In this document: one piece after another, positions 1-7,430 of the stretch
How positions within the stretch are numbered: position 1 is the first letter of the stretch
How the letters are laid out: the number at the start of each line of letters is the position of its first letter
Origin: an uncultured Butyricimonas sp.
Lineage (GTDB): Bacteria > Bacteroidota > Bacteroidia > Bacteroidales > Marinifilaceae
Direction of reading: 5' to 3'
Assembly (NCBI GenBank): GCA_944321845.1
Contig: CALUMT010000040.1
Coordinates: 17,003 to 81,002, forward strand
Length of the DNA stretch: 64,000 nucleotides
Notes under the pieces: generated by a model
The model's database searches: none
What the model was told of the DNA's origin: nothing
Seen by the model: the letters and a program-made list of their open reading frames with translations, nothing else
Translations under genes and position numbers: made by a program

Positions 1-704
1 AGATCAAACATGTTGAATTGACTGATATGTTGCGGGCTAATGACCACATCGCACAATCTGGTATCCTCGTTCATGTTGGAGAGAATCCCCATGTGGAAGG
101 AACGTTCCGCCAGTTGGATCATGTTTTTGACATGGCTGCTGGGTTCTACCGGGTCAATATGTACCCCGATGATAATGTCGCATTGTTCCCGAATCGGCCG
201 CACAGGTAGGTTCATGAATACACCTCCATCCACGTATTGGTAGCCGTCAATGCTGATGGGGGAGAAAACAATGGGCACGCATGATGAGGCAAGTATACAG
301 GGTAGAATTTCTCCTTTTTGGAAATGAGTCGGTATCCCAAGATTGATATTTGTAGCTGTTGCTACCAAAGGGATGGGCAATTCATGAAAATACTTGACCT
401 CGATAAATTCTGCCAGGCGTTTCCCCAATCCGCTCAGGTTCATGAAACCCGTTCTTGACATGGAAGGGCGGGCGAAATCCAATAACTTCTTTTCCCTGAA
501 AAATGCATAGGATTCTTCTGCCGTGTGTCCGGATGCGAACATGACTCCTGTGATGGCACCTGCGCTTGTCCCGGAGATGATGTCAGGATGAATGCCGGCT
601 TCCTGCATGGCCTTGTATACTCCGATGTGGGCGAATCCTCTGGCGCCGCCGCCGCTTAGAGCCAAACCGATATGATAGGGACGTTGCATCTGTTCTTGTT
701 TCAT
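1..704 (-). CDS. Patatin-like phospholipase, 5' part only
   Basis: This is the N-terminal part (about 234 codons) of a patatin-family lipid acyl hydrolase; the rest lies beyond the left edge. Translation from the ATG at 702-704 gives MKQEQMQRPYHIGLALSGGG, with the glycine-rich oxyanion loop, then GTSAG holding the nucleophile serine, and further on a DGG motif holding the aspartate of the Ser-Asp dyad. The family hydrolyses ester bonds in phospholipids; many Bacteroidota members are fused to a surface domain further on, which cannot be judged here. There is no obvious signal peptide in the first 20 residues. It is read in the same direction as gap, whose terminator lies just ahead of this start, so it probably has its own promoter. 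The family call is firm; the substrate is unknown. Confidence 0.88.
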   Translation of the reverse strand, partial: MKQEQMQRPYHIGLALSGGGARGFAHIGVYKAMQEAGIHPDIISGTSAGAITGVMFASGHTAEESYAFFREKKLLDFARPSMSRTGFMNLSGLGKRLAEFIEVKYFHELPIPLVATATNINLGIPTHFQKGEILPCILASSCVPIVFSPISIDGYQYVDGGVFMNLPVRPIREQCDIIIGVHIDPVEPSSHVKNMIQLAERSFHMGILSNMNEDTRLCDVVISPQHISQFNMFD

Positions 705-715
705 GAGGAAAGAAA

Positions 716-738
716 AGAGCCGGTTGGCAACCGGCTCT
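716..738 (-). terminator. Intrinsic terminator of gap
   Basis: An 11-bp perfect inverted repeat (AGAGCCGGTTG / CAACCGGCTCT) is followed on the minus strand by TTTTCTTTCC. It sits 8 bases past the gap stop codon and ends 12 bases before the start of the patatin gene, separating the two transcripts. Confidence 0.85.
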
Positions 739-745
739 GTGTAAT

Positions 746-1768
<1,023 letters not shown>

Positions 1769-1812
1769 TTAATAATGAAGTTAATTCTTTCGTGTTGTGT
1801 TTTAAACTAAGA

Positions 1813-1844
1813 CAAAAGTAGAGATAAAAACATGAAAAACAAAG
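1813..1844 (-). promoter_or_regulatory. Bacteroidota-type promoter of gap
   Basis: Read on the minus strand, CTTTG (1840-1844) is followed after exactly 19 bases by TACTTTTG (1813-1820), matching the Bacteroidota housekeeping consensus TTTG-N19-TAnnTTTG. It lies about 60 bases ahead of the gap start codon. Confidence 0.8.
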
Positions 1845-1889
1845 AAGTTTTAGAATAGTTATACGCGATCGTTTTTTTTGTAAAAAAAC

Positions 1890-1920
1890 TTTGCGCAAAC
1901 GTTAGAATGTATTATCTTCG
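1890..1920 (+). promoter_or_regulatory. Promoter pointing into the gap/tilS intergenic space
   Basis: TTTG at 1890-1893, a 19-base spacer, then TATCTTCG at 1913-1920, which differs from TAnnTTTG by one base. No protein gene starts downstream on this strand; the transcript would reach a plus-strand intrinsic terminator about 60 bases later, so it appears to drive a small RNA. Confidence 0.55.
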
Positions 1921-1926
1921 CGGAAC

Positions 1927-2021
1927 AATCTAAGAAATGTTTTTTGCTTTTATAAGTGTAGTAAATTTATTGTTAGTGTGTTAGGAGAAGGACCTTCCCA
2001 GGGTCCTTCTCTATTTATTTT
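1927..2021 (+). ncRNA. Candidate small RNA between gap and tilS
   Basis: This is a predicted transcript of roughly 90-95 nt, inferred from a promoter-like element at 1890-1920 and an intrinsic terminator at 1985-2021, both on the plus strand. There is no start codon with a convincing reading frame inside it. It lies between two minus-strand genes, and its 3' end overlaps the last codons of tilS in antisense. No known RNA family was recognised. The start is inferred as about 7 bases past the -7 box. It could instead be a bidirectional end signal for tilS, but the T-rich tail is only on the plus strand. Confidence 0.4.
1985..2021 (+). terminator. Intrinsic terminator oriented on the plus strand
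   Basis: A perfect 10-bp stem (GAGAAGGACC / GGTCCTTCTC) with a 7-nt loop is followed by TATTTATTTT. On the minus strand the sequence after the stem is CTAACACAC, which is not T-rich, so the element points away from tilS and would end the candidate small RNA. Its last stem base is the first base of the tilS stop codon. Confidence 0.7.
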
Positions 2022-3339
2022 CTAGGGTGATCATTAGAACACGTTTCGTGCGGGGGGTGATTTTGTATCTGTCATCAATGCGGTGTCCCACGATCCAGAT
2101 GATATCCTTGTCCGATTGTAAAATAAGGCATTCCTTTTTTTGCTTGGCGCTGAATTTTAGGTCCGTGAACAAATCACTTAGTTTTTTCTTGCTCTTCTTC
2201 ATTCCCAGTGGGCAGAACCAGTCGCCTGTCGACCAATGGCGTAACACGAGAGGATAAACGATTTTGTCCAGGTCGAAACAGCCGATGTGGCTTTCCTGGG
2301 GTATTTGAAAATCGGGCGTCAGCGTGAACTCTTTCAAGACAAATGTCTGATTCTCCTTGTGGTATTCCCCGCAATCGGCAAGCAGCATGCGTCCAGACTC
2401 TTTCTCGATAATATTGAACAGGCGCCAGTAATCGCGTCCCTTTGTCAGGAGATATTCTCCCGACTCGAATTGTTTTCCCGGTGTCGCGTCGTGACTGTTG
2501 AGTACCGATTCTACTTGTGTCGTGTTGAATCCGTAGGGTTTTAGTATCTCGAACAGCAAGGTAAATGGCGCTGGAGAATGCAACAATTCTTTGATGTGGA
2601 TGAGAATTTCCCCGTTTTCCTCGTGCACAACCTTTTGCTTCAATTGCTCGATGCCATACCGGTATATCTGTTCCGTGTCTTTGAGGTTGCGGCTGTTTTC
2701 TTCCATTGTCTTTAAAAACGCCGGGTTGATTTCCTTGAATACGGGCATCACGAGATGGCGGATTTTGTTTCGCGTATAGTCTAAGGTATTGTTCGTGGAA
2801 TCCGTTCGGAACCCCAGTTTATTCGCTTCAATATATGCCAGTATCTCCTCCCTTGATTTTTGAAGTAGCGGACGCAGGATATGTCCGTTTACCGGGCGGA
2901 TGCCGGTCAGTCCCTTGATTCCGGTTCCCCGGCACAGGTTCATGAGAATGGTTTCGGCGAAATCATCCGCGTGATGCCCCACCACGATATAGTCCATCTT
3001 TTTCTTCACTCTCATTTCTTCGAACCAGTTGTACCGTAATTCTCTCGCGGCCATCTCTATGCTTATACCCCGTTCTTTGGCGTATGCCCGCGTGTCGAAT
3101 TTTTTCACGCTTAGTGCGATCCCGTAGGTTTCGCAGAATCTTTTCACGAACTGTTCATCCATGTTGGATTCTTTTCCCCGGAGATTGAAATTACAGTGTA
3201 GGGCCAGTATTTTTAGGTTCAGGTACTTGAACGCGTGAAGCAGCGTGATGGAATCTGCTCCGCCACTGACTGCCACGATGAAACCGGCTTCTTCGTTGAT
3301 ATGGTGTTCTTTCAAAAACTTCGTGATCGTCTCAAGCAT
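2011..3339 (-). CDS. tilS: tRNA(Ile)-lysidine synthase
   Basis: It uses ATP to attach lysine to C34 of tRNA-Ile(CAU), changing its codon reading from AUG to AUA; this is essential in most bacteria. The 442-residue protein has the PP-loop ATP pyrophosphatase motif SGGADS near residue 25, the HHADDFAET block around residue 120 and the RNKIRH segment typical of TilS. The C-terminal region (about 360-442) resembles the family's tRNA-binding domain. The start at 3337-3339 fits the family's N-terminus, with few residues before SGG. It is transcribed alone. Its upstream neighbour is divergent. Confidence 0.95.
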   Translation of the reverse strand: MLETITKFLKEHHINEEAGFIVAVSGGADSITLLHAFKYLNLKILALHCNFNLRGKESNMDEQFVKRFCETYGIALSVKKFDTRAYAKERGISIEMAARELRYNWFEEMRVKKKMDYIVVGHHADDFAETILMNLCRGTGIKGLTGIRPVNGHILRPLLQKSREEILAYIEANKLGFRTDSTNNTLDYTRNKIRHLVMPVFKEINPAFLKTMEENSRNLKDTEQIYRYGIEQLKQKVVHEENGEILIHIKELLHSPAPFTLLFEILKPYGFNTTQVESVLNSHDATPGKQFESGEYLLTKGRDYWRLFNIIEKESGRMLLADCGEYHKENQTFVLKEFTLTPDFQIPQESHIGCFDLDKIVYPLVLRHWSTGDWFCPLGMKKSKKKLSDLFTDLKFSAKQKKECLILQSDKDIIWIVGHRIDDRYKITPRTKRVLMITLENK

Positions 3340-3571
3340 AATGTATACTTTTTAATATAGGCTAAAATAACGAATTCCCCGGATAACTTAAAATTTTTAA
3401 GTGAAACTTTATCCACATCTTGTCGTAAAATCTGAATAACCTCTTGAAATAAGTTCCTGCAACGATTAAAATTTCCATTGTCTGGTGAAGAATTGATAAG
3501 TTGTTATTATTTTTGGGGAGACGAAAAATGCGAGGATGGTTGAATTATAAAAACTATAGGAAAACAGCTGA

Positions 3572-4042
3572 ATGGCGAAAGAGCAGGATAGCATAATTGT
3601 GCGTTTGTATTGCAAACTGAAGCAGGAGCTTTGCGTTTTCGCGGCAAAATATTGTCCGCGGGAGGCAGAGGATATCGTGCAGCAGGCCTTCATCAACTGT
3701 TACGACAAAATTGCGGGATCTCGCGGGGAAGATGAACAACGCTCCTATCTTTACTCGTCCGTGAAGAATTTATGTCATAATTACATACGGGACAGTCGGA
3801 TCGTTTATACCGACACACCCCCTGATCTGATGATGGAATTCACGGCCATAGACACCTACGATTATATCCACGAGTTTGTGGACCGTTTGCCGCGTCGGGA
3901 ACGGGTCATCTTGCAGTTGGCCCTTCAGGGATATTCCACGAAGGAGATAGCGGAGCGCTTGCACGTGGAATACAATACCGTTCGGCATTACAAGAAACTG
4001 GCCTATGCCAAAATTCGGGATGCTTTGTCACGAGAAATATAA
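3572..4042 (+). CDS. ECF-type sigma-70 family factor, no anti-sigma gene beside it
   Basis: This 156-residue sigma factor has region 2 in residues about 15-75 (CPREAEDIVQQAFINCYDKI; the DIVQQxF pattern is the core-binding helix) and region 4 in 100-152, where GYSTKEIAERLHVEYNTVRH is the helix-turn-helix that reads the -35 element. Such factors usually sit next to a FecR anti-sigma gene, but none is adjacent. The next gene, 16 bases on, is a small lipoprotein, and the pair may be one operon. A TATTTTTG box at 3508-3515 could be its -7 element, though no -33 partner was found. One possibility is that it serves the FecR at 6219, which lacks its own sigma gene; that is inference. Confidence 0.85.
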   Translation: MAKEQDSIIVRLYCKLKQELCVFAAKYCPREAEDIVQQAFINCYDKIAGSRGEDEQRSYLYSSVKNLCHNYIRDSRIVYTDTPPDLMMEFTAIDTYDYIHEFVDRLPRRERVILQLALQGYSTKEIAERLHVEYNTVRHYKKLAYAKIRDALSREI

Positions 4043-4058
4043 TATATTACATAAATGC

Positions 4059-4679
4059 ATGAAAAATAGAATTGTTGTAGTTTTACTGGTGCTGCTGTTA
4101 GCGGCTTGTGGTGGAGAGAGAAAGGAACGTGGGCCTTTCGTGTATTTCCGTAATTTCCAACGGACTTTCAATGATATGAACAATAAGCATCTGGAGGCTG
4201 CCAAGCGTTTGGGGATAAATCCCCTCGCGAGTGCCGAGGAGTTGGATGATGCGTCTCGTCCTCTGTACGAGATCGAGTCCTGTAGCCTGTATGACGTGGA
4301 TAAGCTTACTCATTCCGTTCCCTACCTGATCATCGAGGCCTACGATTTGCTGGAGACAATTGCCGAGAATTTCCAGGATTCGCTCGAGAGTAAAGGATTA
4401 CCCGAGTACAAGATCATCGTGACCAGTGTTTTGCGTACCGATAAAAGTGTTTCCAAATTGCGTCGTAAAAACATCAACGCCAGTGCTAATTCGGCTCATG
4501 TCTACGGGACTACATTTGATATCGCTTATGCCCGTTACACGCAAGAAGGCCGTAAGGAAACGACCCGAGACAAATTAAAGACCGTGCTGGCGGAAGTGCT
4601 CCGTGATTTACGTGCCGATGGAAAGTGTTACGTCCGTTACGAGTACAAGCAGGGGTGTTTTCACGTCACGGCCCGTTGA
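4059..4679 (+). CDS. DUF5715-like lipoprotein with M15-peptidase-like residues
   Basis: A 206-residue lipoprotein. The ATG at 4059 gives MKNRIVVVLLVLLLAACGGE, a signal peptide with lipobox LAAC; longer in-frame starts would overlap the sigma gene and bury the signal, so this start was chosen. The C-terminal half contains SAHVYGTTFDIAY and, about 60 residues later, CFHVTAR. The His-x6-Asp followed by a late His-x-Thr resembles the zinc-ligand layout of M15 D-Ala-D-Ala peptidases and matches my memory of DUF5715 proteins of Bacteroidota. A cell-wall role is therefore possible but unproven. It lies 16 bases after the sigma factor and ends at a strong terminator. Confidence 0.7.
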   Translation: MKNRIVVVLLVLLLAACGGERKERGPFVYFRNFQRTFNDMNNKHLEAAKRLGINPLASAEELDDASRPLYEIESCSLYDVDKLTHSVPYLIIEAYDLLETIAENFQDSLESKGLPEYKIIVTSVLRTDKSVSKLRRKNINASANSAHVYGTTFDIAYARYTQEGRKETTRDKLKTVLAEVLRDLRADGKCYVRYEYKQGCFHVTAR

Positions 4680-4680
4680 C

Positions 4681-4718
4681 AAAAATAATCCAGGTTCCGA
4701 AGAGCCTGGATTATTTTT
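4681..4718. terminator. Bidirectional terminator between convergent genes
   Basis: A 14-bp perfect inverted repeat, AAAAATAATCCAGG / CCTGGATTATTTTT, with a 10-nt loop. The A/T ends give a T-run on either strand, so it can stop both the lipoprotein gene (+) and ychF (-). Confidence 0.85.
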
Positions 4719-4737
4719 ATCATTGATTAAAATGGTG

Positions 4738-5838
4738 TCACACGTTGAACCGGAAATTCATCATATCCCCGTCCTGCACCACGTAATCCTTACCTTCCAC
4801 GGACATCTTTCCGGCCTCTTTGCACTTGGCCTCTGATCCCAGGGTGATGAAATCGTCATACTTGATGACCTCGGCCCGGATAAATCCTTTCTCGAAATCC
4901 GTGTGGATGATTCCGGCTGCTTGTGGGGCTTTCATTCCGTTGCGGAACGTCCATGCCCGTACTTCCTTCGGTCCAGCCGTGAAATAGGTCCGCAGATTCA
5001 GCAATTTGTATGCGGCCCGGATTAATTTGTTCACCCCGGCTTCTTCCAGTCCCAGGTCTTGCAGGAAAAGCTGCTTCTCCTCGTAGGTATCCAGTTCCGC
5101 GATATCGGCCTCGATGGCAGCTCCGATAACGAGTACTTCCGCTCCCTCGTCCTTCACGGCTTCCCGCACGATATCCACGTACTTGTTTCCTTTCACCACG
5201 GAAGCTTCGTCCACGTTGCACACGTATAATATAGGTTTGCTCGTGAGCAGCATCAGGTCCTTGGCGGCTTCCTGTTGCAAATCGTCCAGCTGAACGGTAC
5301 GGGCGGATTTACCTTGTACCAGGGCATCCCGGTAAAGATGCAACACTTCCACCAGCTTTTTGGCCTTGGCATCTCCTCCTGTCTGGGCTCTTTTCTCCTC
5401 TTTGGCCAACCGGTTGTCCACGGTTTCCAGGTCTTTCAATTGCAATTCCGTGTCAATCGTCTCCTTGTCCCGGATGGGATCAACACTTCCGTCCACGTGC
5501 ACGATATTGTCATCGTCGAAACAGCGCAACACGTGGATGATGGCATCGGTTTCCCGGATATTGGACAAAAACTTGTTACCTAATCCTTCGCCCTTGCTGG
5601 CACCTTTCACCAGTCCGGCGATGTCCACGATTTCCACCGTGGCGGGAACCACGTTGGCGGGTTGAACCAGTTCCACCAGCTTGTTCAGCCGTTCGTCCGG
5701 CACGGTGATGACTCCCACGTTCGGTTCTATCGTGCAGAACGGGAAATTGGCCGATTGGGCCTTGGCGTTACTCAGGCAATTAAACAGTGTCGATTTCCCC
5801 ACGTTGGGCAACCCGACTATTCCGCATTGTAAACTCAT
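4738..5838 (-). CDS. ychF: YchF family GTP/ATP-binding protein
   Basis: A ribosome-associated Obg-family P-loop ATPase linked in other bacteria to stress response and translation. The 366 residues match the usual 363 or so. Motifs: G1 GLPNVGKST at about residues 9-17, a switch II segment with DIAGLVKGASKGEGLGN, and a C-terminal TGS domain (about 280-366) that starts around LRTYFTAGPKEVRAWT. NVDE near residue 207 fits the altered G4 motif (NxxE in place of NKxD) that gives YchF its ATP preference. A TATCTTTG box read on the minus strand (5866-5873) is a likely -7 element; no -33 partner is clear. Single-gene unit. Confidence 0.97.
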   Translation of the reverse strand: MSLQCGIVGLPNVGKSTLFNCLSNAKAQSANFPFCTIEPNVGVITVPDERLNKLVELVQPANVVPATVEIVDIAGLVKGASKGEGLGNKFLSNIRETDAIIHVLRCFDDDNIVHVDGSVDPIRDKETIDTELQLKDLETVDNRLAKEEKRAQTGGDAKAKKLVEVLHLYRDALVQGKSARTVQLDDLQQEAAKDLMLLTSKPILYVCNVDEASVVKGNKYVDIVREAVKDEGAEVLVIGAAIEADIAELDTYEEKQLFLQDLGLEEAGVNKLIRAAYKLLNLRTYFTAGPKEVRAWTFRNGMKAPQAAGIIHTDFEKGFIRAEVIKYDDFITLGSEAKCKEAGKMSVEGKDYVVQDGDMMNFRFNV

Positions 5839-6218
5839 AATATTCTATTCCTTCAAATTGACGGGCAAAGATACGCTTTTCTTACAACTTTCCCGCCTCA
5901 TTTGTGTCTTTTGTTTCTTTATCGTTACGCGGGAAGTACTATAATGCAAGTATGTTCGATCTTGCTTCGATTCAACTTCGATTCTGGTAGCATTAAGAAG
6001 GTACTGGGATATCTTATGTATGATGGAGAATGGAGTTTGGTGTCTCGGTGCTAACAAACATTTTTCTTGTGATGAAGTAGATAATGTAATTTGCAGGTTT
6101 ATAGGGTGATATGATATTTGTAATTCATAATGAATGTTAAATATGACTTTTTGTTCCTACATTTTTCCTTTTCGTGTGTAACAGATGTAGAAGAGGTAAA
6201 ATTAAAAGAAGAAGAGCG
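5839..6218. other. Intergenic region between divergent ychF and fecR
   Basis: 380 bases without a gene. It holds the likely ychF -7 box (5866-5873), an 11-bp periodic triple repeat (5955-5987) and an AT-rich stretch (about 6060-6180) that should contain the fecR promoter, though no clean TTTG-N19-TAnnTTTG was found. No remnant of a sigma factor gene was recognised on either strand, although one would usually sit here, ahead of fecR. Confidence 0.6.
5955..5987. repeat. Three tandem 11-bp repeats
   Basis: TTCGATCTTGC, TTCGATTCAAC and TTCGATTCTGG follow each other with an exact period of 11. The first six bases are identical in all three and the rest varies. The same 11-bp spacing, with a different unit, occurs at 31259-31346 and 46064-46140. 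Confidence 0.75.
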
Positions 6219-7340
6219 ATGAACGAATTGAAGAAGTTGTTGGCAAAGGATATTTTTGATTGCTTGTCCGAGACGGAACGGGAGCGGTTGAACGTGTTGC
6301 GGGGTGAATTGGGCTTAGATGAGGAACGGTACGGGGAATTGAAACGGCGGGTGACGAGTGAGGCATTGCATTCCGAGATTACGCGGGCTCGTGCGAAATC
6401 CCGGAGGATGGTGTTGCTGGGACGTTGGGCTGCTATACTGATTTTACCCTTGACCGTGGCTGCTTACTTCTTTTTCCAGGGTCAGCACGAGAAGCGAGAA
6501 CAGGAGGTGTTGGTGGCTGGCCAATTCCCGGCTCCGGAAAGAAAAGAGCCGATGTTGATTTTGGGAGATGGTCGGGAGGTTAATCTGAACCGGGGAAGTG
6601 AGGCGGAATGTGTTGAAAGTAACGTGGTGAACCGGGGCAAAGAGTTGGTATATTCCCGTCAGAATGAGACAGTGTCGGAGGGGAAGAATGCCGAGGGGCA
6701 GGTGGAGTATCACACGGTGGTGATACCGAGGGGGGGGGAGTTTAGCGTGACCCTGGAGGATGGAACTCGGGTGTGGTTCAATGAATGTACGCGGGTGCGT
6801 TATCCGGTTTCGTTTTCTGCTTCCGGGCGGGAGATTTTTCTGGAAGCAGGGGAGATTTATCTGGAGGTGGCGCACGAGGCGGAACGTTCCTTTGTTGTGC
6901 ACACGGAGAACGGAGATGTGCGGGTGTTGGGAACGCGTTTCGATGTGAAAACGATGGGGGATGGAATGGTGGCGACGACATTGGTACAGGGAAAAGTGGA
7001 AGTGAAGCGGGAGGATGCCAGTGTTGTGTTGGCTCCGAATCAACGGGCGATCACCGGAGATGTGATTAACGTGGAGGAAGTGGACGTGGAGGAGATTATC
7101 TGCTGGAAGGATAATCAATTTTATTTCAAGGACGTGAGGTTGGAGGAGATTATGGATAAATTGGCGGCGTGGTATGGCTTCACGGTATTTTACGAGAACC
7201 CGGGCGTGAAAGACGAGAAGTTTTTCGTGAGCGTGGACAAATACGCGGACGGGGATAAGATATTGGAGTTATTGGAAGAGGTCAGTGAAGTTCGTTTCCG
7301 TGTGGACGGAAATACAGTTAGAGTGTATAATAAAAATTAA
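6219..7340 (+). CDS. FecR-type anti-sigma factor of uptake locus 1
   Basis: An inner-membrane protein of 373 residues that would relay the state of the outer-membrane receptor to an ECF sigma factor. Order: cytosolic sigma-binding part (1-62), one membrane helix around MVLLGRWAAILILPLTVAAY (63-84), periplasmic FecR domain (about 170-275, with VPRGGEFSVTLEDGTRVWFN and the RYPVSF block) and a C-terminal DUF4974-like domain (about 310-372). The ATG at 6219 was preferred to an upstream start because it follows a purine-rich ribosome site and starts with the typical cytosolic segment. Its partner should be the SusC downstream, which has an STN domain. Unusually, no sigma gene lies before it; the nearest is at 3572. 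Confidence 0.92.
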   Translation: MNELKKLLAKDIFDCLSETERERLNVLRGELGLDEERYGELKRRVTSEALHSEITRARAKSRRMVLLGRWAAILILPLTVAAYFFFQGQHEKREQEVLVAGQFPAPERKEPMLILGDGREVNLNRGSEAECVESNVVNRGKELVYSRQNETVSEGKNAEGQVEYHTVVIPRGGEFSVTLEDGTRVWFNECTRVRYPVSFSASGREIFLEAGEIYLEVAHEAERSFVVHTENGDVRVLGTRFDVKTMGDGMVATTLVQGKVEVKREDASVVLAPNQRAITGDVINVEEVDVEEIICWKDNQFYFKDVRLEEIMDKLAAWYGFTVFYENPGVKDEKFFVSVDKYADGDKILELLEEVSEVRFRVDGNTVRVYNKN

Positions 7341-7359
7341 GAATGGAATGAAACATAAA

Positions 7360-7382
7360 AGCGAGTGCCGTCAACACTCGCT
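7360..7382 (+). promoter_or_regulatory. Stem-loop between fecR and susC, locus 1
   Basis: A perfect 8-bp stem, AGCGAGTG / CACTCGCT, with a 7-nt loop, located 19 bases after the fecR stop and 48 before the susC start. It has no T-run, so it is not a standard terminator. It could protect the 5' end of a processed susC mRNA or reduce read-through. A hairpin of different sequence sits in the same place in locus 2 (24346-24378). Confidence 0.5.
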
Positions 7383-7430
7383 CGTGTGAGCCCCAAGGGC
7401 TATTTGTTAAATCTTTAAGTGTACAAATGT

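Noticed and set aside
3381-3417. TTATCCACA (3409-3417), a perfect DnaA box, with GGATAA/TTATCC arms around an AT-rich palindrome, upstream of the sigma gene.
   Set aside because: A single box without neighbours, no dnaA/dnaN nearby and no AT-rich unwinding element; not enough for an origin claim.
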